Shown here in pieces: positions 48,575 through 58,517 of a stretch of DNA of 64,000 nucleotides. This DNA is from Himantopus leucocephalus (lineage: Eukaryota; Chordata; Aves; Charadriiformes; Recurvirostridae): the NCBI GenBank assembly GCA_003993805.1, contig RSEF01000002.1:95063245-95127244 (forward strand), written 5' to 3'. The stretch's first letter is position 1. Every line of letters begins with the position of its first letter. The notes under the pieces were generated by a model, which did no database searches, was not told the origin of the DNA, and worked only from the letters and a program-made list of their open reading frames with translations. Made by a program: the position numbers and the translations under genes.

Positions 48575-50424
48575 GTAGGAGCTGAAGGCATTTGACATTG
48601 CTAAAGAATCAAGCCTCAGTTGTCAGTTTTAGCTATTTGTCCTCCAGGTGTTTGCTTTGCTGGATGATGATTTAATTTTTGGTTTTGTAATATGCTCCTT
48701 GTAGAAGTTATTTTAAGCTTCCAGTGGAATAGCAGGCAAGTAAGTGTCTTCCTTCCTTCAGAGGAGCTCTGCTGATTTTAGCTGTTTACATATTTTAGCT
48801 ACCACTCTGGGGTTTTTAAGGTTAACAACCACAGATTGTTGGAAAAGGTTAAGGCACATCTCTTAACCTTTGTCTGCTTCACTTCTTTTTGTGATACATA
48901 ATTGTTATTCTCTTTAAGATGAACAATTGTTAATCAGTGGTATAGGGCACTTTAAGGTTCTCACACCTAAGGATCCATGTTTAGGTAATCACTTAAGTAT
49001 AGTCCTAGCTTTAGGCATAGGTATAGCAAATGATTATTATTCAAGTGGTTATAAAGTTAAAACTGCTTAAAAGTTAAAACTGTTTTTAAATACATCAGTG
49101 AAACTGAGTCTGTGGAGTAAAAGAACTTTCAGCTAGTCAGGTATATTCATGCATCAGCTGATTCTTCTGCAAGCGGATCCAAGTTAGGGGCCAAGCTGCG
49201 CTTTTTTATTACCTAGAATGTGCTGTTTGTGCACCTCATATGTATTTTGTCCATTAACTGACTTCCTACATTGTGTCACCCCATTAATACCAGCTGTTGT
49301 ACCCGGCACCACCTTGGGGCCGCATAGAAAACTGGCAGACGGGAGCAGAGCTGCTGAGGAGCAGGCACTTTGTGGCTAAGAAGCAATTTCCTTGTTATTT
49401 GAAAAAGCCTGCTTGAAATGGCTACGGGAGAGCTTACGGACAAAATGACTGTGCCCATTCGCTCTGTGATAATTGCTGGTGAGGAGGCCTTGGGGTCAGC
49501 GATTCGCTTTCCTCCTGTCCGCACGGTTGTTTCGCAGGCAGTCCATGGGCAGCCCACAGAGACGTGCCCCAGCCTCTGGGTGTGCTCAGCTTCGTGATAC
49601 TGGGAATGCTCTGGAGAGCAGTGCCTGAAGAGTCTTGTTGCAGGCTCACTACATGGGAAATGCAGTGTCTGATCTGAGACCAGAAAGACATAAGAGGCAT
49701 AATCAGTAGGTTAAGTCCCTCCCCAGTTTGATACCAGTTGGACCCAGAGGAGCTTTCAGTGAAAGTGAGTGTAAAAAGCTGCCCAAAAATGTTTTATTTG
49801 GAAAGATGAGTATATTGCGTGATTGCAAAAGGCACACAGTACCTCATCAACAGTGCCCAAGGACACAGCATCCATTACTGTAGCTGCTGCAAGTTTGATT
49901 CCCAAGTCTCACCAAAATGTTTGCTTAAAGGATGAATCAGTTACTGTAACTGGAAGTTACACTTTCCAGTCTGAATCATATATTTGCACCTCTGAGGTCT
50001 CACTGGGCAATCAGGTGGAAAAGCTACTGATGCATGAACTACAGTAGGAAATCATGGGATTGCAAAACTCTGACCCATTTAGAGAAAATGAACTGATTAT
50101 AGCTAAAATAGGCCACCCTGAAAACAAAATGTGAGAATAAACTACCAGAATAAATTGTATGCCTCAAACTAATTATTCAGACACTTCTAGCAAGCCCCTC
50201 CAGCTCCCGTTCATGGTAGCTTGCCCTTAATACGATTCCTATAGTCCTTTGCCTGTTAGCAGTAACACAGTTTTATGCGGAAAAGGGGACAAACCATAAT
50301 TTTAGATGTGAATGTTGTTGCATTGTTCGATCATTCAAAAGAGATGTGGAAAACATTTTCCTGCTTATCCCAGCCTCTCATCTATATAATAGATGGCATC
50401 AAGTCCCTTTGGCTTTCAGCACTC

Positions 50425-50425
50425 N
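50425..50425. other. lone N at the edge of an LTR terminus, probable contig join
   Basis: A single ambiguous base. It directly abuts the short LTR end at 50426-50464, so most of an LTR may have been lost or collapsed here. Confidence 0.6.
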
Positions 50426-50464
50426 CTGACCAAAATACGTCCTGTTTTACCTCAAACCAGGACA
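50426..50464 (-). mobile_element. endogenous retrovirus LTR terminus, minus orientation, truncated by a lone N
   Basis: Read on the minus strand from 50464, the first 22 bases are identical to the start of the solo LTR at 20336 (TGTCCTGGTTTGAGG and onward). The similarity then fades into GGACGTATTTTGGTCAG before the N at 50425. No matching LTR end (CATGACA in this orientation) was found in the 800 bases to the left. This is either another subfamily with a shared terminus or an LTR mostly missing from the assembly. Confidence 0.7.
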
Positions 50465-53400
50465 CCTATTCAAGAGTAGTCAGGGGTGTGAGAAACTACA
50501 TAAATCAGAGCAAGGGAGCATCCTTGTATCTAAGTGGCCAGCTGAGCCATTCGCCCAGCGAGTAAAGGGTCCTCTGAAGTGATGAAACTCTTTGGCAGCC
50601 CAACTTTCCAGTTGAAAACACCCAGGCTCCAGGAAGCTTATAGCGAGGTGTTGAGATCATTCATCAAGTAGGTGGCTTGTTACCTGAAACATGGTCTGCA
50701 GCAATCCAGACCCCTGGAACAGGACAGCAGCAATACTGGAGGAGCCGTGATGAAGTCTCAGAAGTACTGAGAAGAGGATAACTCAGCCAAAGCTGCCAAC
50801 GTCTAGGGGCTGGAGTGGAGAGGAGTGGCAGCAATAAGAAGGTCGTGATGACAACCCCTGAAGCATACTGCAGCCCAGAGGAGCTGTGTCAGAGAGGCTG
50901 TTGCCATGACATTTCTTTGGATAAACATCTAGAGTCCTTGGGCTGACGTGGTGCTGCTCCAAGAGCCAAAAACTCTGTCGCTACTTTAATTGAAACCCTA
51001 TTGCTAAAGAGCATTCAGCACCACCTCAGCTGTGAAACTACTGCCTTGAATAAGGGCAGTGTCTCAGAGAGAAAGGATACATCCTTCATATGAGATATAG
51101 TCACATGTAGAGAAGAAAAATGGTCTTGTGGCTTAATCTGAAATAAGGATCCTTGCCCTTGGCTTCTAGAGACTGTCATTTTGTCCTTTGGCAGGTCACT
51201 TTGGAACAGTCTGATTTTAGTGGCACAAAACCAAAACAACTGCCTTGGCCCCCAGGCTGTGGGTGTGGATAAGAAGCAGAACATGTTATGCAGTACACAG
51301 AGGGAAGGGCACAAGTTTGCCTTTTTCTGCTGGGGGCTCCATGAACCTGCCTTTTATTTTGCCTTGCACCCTAGGTTAAAATTAAAAAAAAACCAACAAA
51401 CCAACAAAACAAAGCGTCCGTTGATTTTAGTTCCAGCCTCCAAGAGCGTACGACCTGTTTTTCTGAGTCATTCGGCTCTCGGAACACTAGCTTTAAAATT
51501 ACCTTTCCCAGCTTTGCAAGTGCTTGACATCTCTGAAAATATGTTCTGGGCATCTGGAGTCAAACAGTGATGCAGATTTTATAGGAGGCACCTAATCTTG
51601 GGTTTAAAGCGTATTATGAGGCTGAATTAAATACTGCTAGTTAAAGCCCAATAATATCTTTAGTGGTGTGTGCCATACAAGTATTAATAGGGCTTTCTGG
51701 GAAGTGCATGGCTCTGGCAGAGCCACATGTGAACTGCAGTTCAGAGCTTCTTGTAGATTTGTCCCATTGGCGTTGAAAGAAGAGGAAAGCTTTGTGTGTG
51801 CTCTAAGTGGATTTAACTCAGTTGTATTGAAGAAAAAGCTGAAGAGTAGAAAAGACCATCGGCTATTAGGACAGCAGTTTATCTTTCTCCTAAAATGCCT
51901 TCTTTATTCAAAAGTGCTTTCACAGAGAGGGTTCTTTGTTTCCATTACACCTTGGATAAGTGTCTTTGATTTTATCAGCTTGCCTCTAATTTCTCTGTCA
52001 GCGTTTGGCAAGTTGTGGACTGTTCATTTAACTCAGCAGCTTTGAAAATCATTTTGAATATTATGTATGAGTCACTGTACCAAAGGGAAAAGGATGAAAA
52101 GGAGGGAGAATGGAGAAAAATTGAGTTGTAAAATGTGAAAGGGGAGACAGAGGCACCCATATATATACAGTAACCCAGGTGGTCCTGGGGTAGGAGACCA
52201 GTGCTCAGGGGGTCTGGAAAAGCAGAGGCCAGTAGAGTCCATTTTGTCATATCTGAGTCCAAGTGACCAAAAAGGTCACTTATGGGAGCATCTGGACTTG
52301 GCAGAAAGCTTCTTGGCATTAAAAAAATGTGGTCTGACCCTTGACTTGACTTTCAAGAAAAGGAAGAAGACAGCTTCCCTGATAGCAAGCAAGTCTTGCT
52401 CACAGGCTCCCACAACCACATTTGGGAGCCCAGTAGGGCCAACTGGAGATCATGAGCGTTCATGCTCATATCCCTGGGACAAGATAAACCAGAGTACTCC
52501 AAATTTCCTTTTGCTAGGGCAAAGCCTCCTATAAAGTTCCCAGGGAGGGTTTCCTCATCTTCGAAGAAGATGCAGCGTATTTTGTGTTTAGTTGGTTAAC
52601 ATTGGTACATTGCATTGGTACATACAGTTGGTACATTGCTGGCTATCTTTCATGCTGACCCCTCTGGCCAAAAGTGTGTCTGTCTTTCTAGCCCACTACA
52701 TATGTCCTTGTTGATGCTTTGATTAACCTCCTCCAAGTCCCTTCTTTCTGGCCTTGCCATCAATATTTTTGTCTTCTTTAACCAAAAGGATTTTTTTATA
52801 TCCATCCACTGGTCAGCCATATTCCTCTCTTTGCAACGCTGAATCTCTTCAGATTCTGCCTCTTTCTTTCCCTCACTTTCATTTTCATTTTGCTGTGCTG
52901 CTGGATGTACATAAGGCATATTTATCTTCTATAATACCCGCAGTGCTGTAAGCCGCCCCTTTACTCTAGGGGCAAAGACTGTGGGATAGAAAGGAGCAAC
53001 CTGCAGGGCAGTTTTCTAGACCTCATTATCCCATCCCAAACATGAATTCAGAAGTAAACTCAGGCAGCAGAAAGCAGCTCAGCTTTTGCTGCAAGGGAGT
53101 TAAATCAGCTGATTACATTGGCCCTCTTTTGGACTCTGAGATTTCAAGTATCTGTGCAGGCTGTATCACTGTGTTTTTACAGTTCTAAAATGTCTTCTAC
53201 CTCCAAGCGTGATGAAAAATTCCACTGTAACTTCTAAGCACATAAGTGAAGAATTTTTCTTAATTAGGGTAAAGGGATGGATACTGCTACCACGCAAAAA
53301 GTATTAACATGTGTCCAAGGCAGGAGGGCTGCACTTGTTTCCATGGACCTCTAGGTACACAGAGATCAATGGGAAAAGGAAGTTTAAAGACAGATGACGT

Positions 53401-53539
53401 GACTGAAGAAAAGCTAATTGCCTGAAGCAGTTAAACTAGGCTGAAGATGTCCGTTGTTGAAATTCTCATCCCAAGGAGATTTCACCCAAGGGAAACCTTA
53501 GTCCTCAGTATGCTGTTAAGAAGGGGAGAAATCTCAAGG
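50465..53539. other. unique sequence, possibly repeat-derived at 50560-51010
   Basis: About 3 kb. The part at 50560-51010, just beyond the LTR terminus, is richer in GC and in CAG/CTG words than its surroundings and looks repeat-like, but I cannot assign it. A 13-bp unit is repeated three times at 52601-52639. The minus-strand open frame at 52650-52919 is K/E-rich because the plus strand is pyrimidine-rich there, and is not called. Confidence 0.4.
52601..52639 (+). repeat. 13-bp tandem repeat, three units
   Basis: The core TTGGTACAT recurs at 52602, 52615 and 52628, exactly 13 bases apart. A minor minisatellite. Confidence 0.85.
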
Positions 53540-54620
53540 GAGGAATTCACAGAACAACATGGGAATCTTAATTCTAGTGAACTGCCAGGACCAGATGGTG
53601 TTCATCTCAAGCTGTGAGGGATCTCAGCTCCAAAACTGGAAAGCTTCTGACAAACACATGCAATATATCCCTTAAAATAGGAGTTCTTCCTGGTTGCTGT
53701 AAAAGTGTCATCAGGAAGCATTGCTTCCAAAATGCAAGGAAGATTGACCTTGGGAGTTGCAGGTGAGTGCGCAATATCCTACATATAGAGGAAGCATTTC
53801 AGGGTAGTCAGAACAGAAACATATACTTAGAAAAACAAAATTACGTCATCTGACCAACAACACAGTTTCTGCTTAAAGTCCTCAGCTGGTCTTTGAAGTT
53901 ATTTGAAGACTTTATTTAAAATATTGGGAAGAGAAGATTTGGCATATATCATCCAGGTTTTTATGAAGTTTTGATGACTTTTGTAAGAAAAAGGGACTTT
54001 ATGTTATGCTAGACAAGTAAATTTTTGTCCCTAATTAAATACTGGCTAAGCATCAAATGTTTTAAGTACTGGCTGTTTTTAAAAACTTAGGTGAATTAAT
54101 GGTGACATGCAGAGATCTGTGCTGCGATTGCTCTTGTACAATTTTGTTGGTCGTTTGAAGACTGAGGCGAAGATGTGATCATTACGTATCACTATCCATG
54201 TTAGGAAAAACTAGAGGAGCACACGAAATCTAGAAGGACTTACTTCAGTGAACAAAATAGTAGGTACAATTTAACTTGTGTACATACAGGCTCATTTACA
54301 ATAGGAAGAAAAATCTATTTTTTTCACAGATGATAATGAGTCTAAACAAGGAAGTCTTCCTTCAGAAGCAGAGGTCTAGGAGTGGTTATTGACAGCTGTT
54401 CAGCCCGCTTTACCCAGGCAAGCAGAGCAATGAGAAAGTCTTGCTTTAGGTTCCCAGAAAATGAAAGCTATAGTCACATGCAGCAGCAATTTGAATATCC
54501 TTAAAACAAGTGAAAGGAAATAATTCTGCAGAATTCAGCACTAACAGCATGTCATAAAAGGTAAGGTTTGCAAGACCTAAAGGATTAGATCATTCTGCTA
54601 CCATTAACAGCTTTACAGCA
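53540..54620 (+). mobile_element. heavily decayed CR1-like retrotransposon relic, plus orientation
   Basis: The best anchor is 53578-53620, which reads (E)LPGPDGVHLKL, the position of the reverse-transcriptase motif S-PGPDGVHPRVLKEL that precedes the palm. A segment at 53735-53765 (RKIDLGSCR) fits the downstream 'DPGNYRPVSL' block, and 54110-54170 (GDMQRSVLRLLLYNFVG) fits the 'GSVLGPILFNIFIN' block. Frames are broken throughout and no tail is visible. Order and spacing of the three blocks agree with a non-LTR reverse transcriptase of the CR1 type, so this is an old insertion in opposite orientation to the young copies. The 3' limit is uncertain. Confidence 0.5.
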
Positions 54621-55364
54621 GACAAATTATATGACCAATATCAAACATCAAATTCTGGGTTATAAACTTCATTTCTGGGAAGGAAAATGAAGAAAAATAT
54701 CTTCCACAGAACTGCACAATGAGAGAGGCATAATTTTCGTTGCACAGAGGTTACCTTCCTCTTACACACAAGAGTGACCTGAACTGGTGAGTTAATATGC
54801 AACTTTGCTGTTGAATTCTGATGACCCATCTCAGGCTTTCGCATCTCTGAGGAAGAGAATGCCTCACTGTGGGCTTGCATTGATTGCATGTGTTTCCTCA
54901 TCAGATGTTAGTATTTTATGGAGAATGGAAGTTCAAATGAAGTCAAATGAAATTGTTGGCAATTTGAAATGTTGGCCACCTCCTTTGCCCTTTTTTATAT
55001 TATGTAATGTGGTTAAAAAAAAAAGAAACTGTATTTTATGCTTCATAGCAATGATTTCCAAAGTAAATGTAGCCTACCCTGCTAAGTGTTTTCATTGAAG
55101 TCCCAAAAGTCAGGCACAGTTACTTTAGAGTCTGAAGGTCAATTTCAGTCTCATAGTTACAAAGTTTTCCAAGACACTGAATTATATATTAACATGTAAT
55201 AAAAAATGTAAAAGTATAGAAATTGTTTTTAAAATGAAACTGGGGAAAAAAAAAAGTGAGTAATTTCTTTCAACCACAAAAGTCATTGATGTACCTGCTA
55301 TTTGCTATTGGGAGTCTGATTGCCCTTTTACTCAGTGTATTCCCACTAGACTTGAAGAAATAAG

Positions 55365-55420
55365 TCTTTTCTTCTCTTTTCTTCTTTTTTTTTTACCTTG
55401 CTTTTTTTTTGCTTTTATTC
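55365..55420 (+). repeat. T/C-rich polypyrimidine tract
   Basis: CTTTTCTTCTC and runs of T interrupted by single C, G or ACC over about 55 bases. Confidence 0.75.
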
Positions 55421-55741
55421 CTTGAGGGAGAATTAGAAGACAGTTCACAGCAGAATAGACTATTGATGTAACAACACATGTACTGCTTAGTTAATACAGG
55501 ATTACAGACATGCAGCAATTACTAGCATTTTTCTGGTATTAAGTTATAACTGCTGAAATCTGATAAAGCCTTACCAAAGCCAAATCTTTAGACACCAGAT
55601 AAAATTGCTGAAAGCACTTAAGGGGTTTATAAGCAGGTGATATGTCATTCTTCAAACATTGTTTGACATTTAGCCTTAGTTTGAAATCACCTAAGGTGAC
55701 TTAATTCAGACTTGGGCTAAAATTTTCAGATGCCACAACAT

Positions 55742-55833
55742 CTGTGTGTGTATTTATATATATATATATGTACATGCATGATGTGTATACACATATATAC
55801 ACACATGTATACACACACATGTATATGTACATG
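55742..55833 (+). repeat. compound TA/CA/TGTA microsatellite
   Basis: GTGTGTGT, then a TATATA run, then alternating CATATATACACAC and ACATGTATACACAC units. Alternating purine-pyrimidine over some 90 bases, with several self-complementary GTATAC and ACATGT words. Confidence 0.9.
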
Positions 55834-56227
55834 GCAAATATACATTATAAATACCACCACACATGGTTTAAAGAAAGGACTAGCAGGGGGCCCTGCTTTG
55901 GGGATTTTAGAACTGAAGGAGTCAAATTTTGAAGGAGGAATTCAAGGAAAATACTTTGCATCAGTGACATATGTATTCCGAACATGAAGTCTCTTCTCTC
56001 TTTCAAGAAATGCCATTTCCCCATAAAAACTGTGAAAGACAAAGTAGTCCCTAACAAACTTACAAACCATTAGTTACAAATTAGGTGATTATACATGAAC
56101 AGCTTCTGAATTGTGCTGTGTGGATAGGTAGGAACACAGTGGTACTAGACAGCAGGTGTCCCTGATGTGATTGTGTATTAGCAGAAGTCTCTTGATGTCT
56201 AGGAAGAATAGCAAAGTGGTGAACAGA

Positions 56228-56279
56228 GACTTAATTGTCACTGATTTTTTTTTTTCCCCCATAAGCTTTACCTTCTAGA
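56228..56279 (+). repeat. 52-bp direct repeat, copy 1
   Basis: GACTTAATTGTCACTGATTT, a T/C run, then AAGCTTTACCTTCTAGA. The same text occurs at 57401-57451 with a shorter pyrimidine run; flanks differ completely. Confidence 0.9.
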
Positions 56280-57400
56280 AATTAAAATTTCTTTCTCTAG
56301 GCTGACCTATCACTGTAAGTTATCGTTGATATTCAGTCTCAGTAACTAACTTGTCTCAGTGGCTAAATTAGAAAGCACTGCAAATAAATCATGTACTATG
56401 TTTAGAGCACTTCTGTCTGTCATGATCAAAAGTGTTGTGATAAAGGTAATGGATTACTCCCCTTCGCTCGCTGTAATCACTGCGAGCATCAGCAGCCACA
56501 GCACCTGATGTGACTGGTGGAAATGCAAACCTTGACGTAGTCAGTGGTGACTCTGGATGGCTGGTTTTCAGACTGTGAAGAGCAGTTGGTCTGAGATCCT
56601 TGCTTTGTTTTGAAATTCAGTCTGAGGCACTCAGCATAGCTGACAAACGAGCTCATTTTCTGGGTGTGGTTCTCCAGGGCTTGGGAAGGACAACTGCAAA
56701 GTTCTCAGGGAACGTTTTGTTAGTGCGCTGAATATCTATGAGCTGGTAAATTGTTTTGACTAGTTTGTTAGTGCCAAGGGTGCTGTTGAATGATGTGCAG
56801 CCATAGTCAAGAACTCACTTGCCATGAATGAGAATACCATGAGCTGTTTTCGTCTAAGATTTGCTCTGCGAGTCAGTGGGGCATTATTGCTCCACTTTAC
56901 CCTTCCCTCTGGATCTCAGGAAGGTGCGGGGAGAGAAGCAGCAAAAAAATGAGAAAGGACAAGCGGAAATCCAAGAAACCAATCAAGCAGTTAATACATA
57001 ACCAGGTTCACACCAGGAAAAGGGAGAGAGCCAAGACATATACGTATGGCTCTGGATTCCTTCCAGAGGTTTCTGAAGACCAGGAATGCTGTTGCTGTTC
57101 ACTGACACAGCTGACCTGGGCCTCTGCCAGGGAAGTGGGCAGGCAGAGGAGGGTGTGTGCGTGTTTGTCTTTCCCTCCTCAGTATGAAGTATGTCTTCTT
57201 TCCTCTGCCATCGGCACCGCTTGTGACTGTGTCTGTTTGCAAAATCACCGTCTCCCCCGTGGAATGGTGAGGTTGTCTGAATCCCAAGTTTGAAGGGACG
57301 GGCTGCTGCGTAACATTTATTTTTGTTTTGCTTTATGTTTTGTTAAGGTTTTGCTTTTCAGTGCCGATGAGGAAATTTTCTAAATACATCTTTTGTTTCT

Positions 57401-57451
57401 GACTTAATTGTCACTGATTTCTTTTTTTTGCCAAAAGCTTTACCTTCTAGA
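57401..57451 (+). repeat. 52-bp direct repeat, copy 2
   Basis: Matches 56228-56279 apart from the pyrimidine run and a few bases next to it (CATAAGC against CAAAAGC). It ends in CTTCTAG, which together with the run resembles a splice acceptor. Confidence 0.9.
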
Positions 57452-58438
57452 CATTGATAGCAATATCTGAAATGGCCCCTTCTGAGTTTCATTTGTGTAT
57501 GTCTATAGAGCATTTTTAATTTCCTCTATTTGGTAGCCTTTAGCAGAGTCTGATCTGCGCTCAAGGACTAAAAGCCTTTTGAAAATGTTGTGTCATCCTA
57601 CAAATAGTCCCTAATAGGTCTAGTACCTATTTAAACCAAAATGGTTTACAGTGCATTTAATAACTTATGAAAAGTAACTGGTTCATTTTGAAGTGATTTC
57701 CGGCTGTTATGTCCACAGACAAGGACAGGTTAAATGTGTCTGTGTATACACATATATAATAGCTAGATACAAATATACGCATTTCTGTATTAATTTTAGA
57801 GCAATGAAAACATTTAAAGCATCTGGGAAAAAAAAACAGGCTTTTTTGACACACAGAGCCTTCTTCAGACAAGCTGATATTGTTGAAATTATCTTTTCAC
57901 TGCTCCCCCAGGGTCTTTAAGTCCTCTCGGAGCTCAGGGCATGGGGACAGTGGCCCACAAACAGTGGGATATGAGCCAGGAAGTCTTGCATCTGCCATTT
58001 GTTTCAGTGAGTGCTTGCGTGTCACACCTTATGCCAAATCAGTTGGCAAAGGGACAATTTTTGCTCGTAACAGTTTGCTGTATGCAGTGCAAAACAGCAC
58101 GGCTTCCAGCGCTGTCCTGTGCAAGACGAGCTCAAACATACTCGGTGCCGCACCTTACCTCCAACTCATATACATGTTCTTCTCAGCGCTCGTCACCTAT
58201 GGCCTGGATTAAGCCACCGAAAGACAGGCATGGACAGGCAGCGGTGTGGTGGCTGGCGGGGCTCCAGGGAGCCGTTCCTCACGGAGAGCAGTGCTTCGTC
58301 AGGCTCCCCTGTGTCTTTTGGGAACGTGCACGTTGTGGTGCATGTTCAGTCAACATGTGGCTCATGTTGAGTCTAGTCCTGTCTCCACTCCCAATCCCCT
58401 CTGTGACTCTGTGCAGTGAGGAAGAAGACAGGACTTAC

Positions 58439-58517
58439 CTTCTGCCTTACCTGCTGCCTCTGCTCAGGTACCAACCCAATGTCCAGAAAATGGCAGCAAA
58501 TACTTCTATTAATGTCA
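58439..58517 (-). other. candidate internal exon (79 bp) with two tandem donors, unidentified
   Basis: On the minus strand the donor CAGAAG/GTAAGT is a perfect consensus, and 12 bases upstream lies a second, GCAGCAG/GTAAGG, which would keep the frame. The acceptor (GCCATTTCGCAG) is only moderate. The frame entered with a one-base carry-over is open (DINRSICCHFLDIGLVPEQ, then RQQVRQK). It overlaps the 230-codon plus-strand open frame, and at most one can be real. Confidence 0.18.

Larger units (their letters stand above)
45867..50425. other. unique sequence with two candidate exons
   Basis: About 4.5 kb. It contains the two best splice-bounded open segments of the window (46664-46804 minus, 48426-48574 plus), which lie on opposite strands. 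No known family is recognisable in either. The remainder shows no repeat and no other convincing feature. Confidence 0.45.

Noticed and set aside
52650..52919. 89-codon K/E-rich minus-strand open frame
   Set aside because: Opposite strand is pyrimidine-rich, which by itself yields such peptides; no family match.
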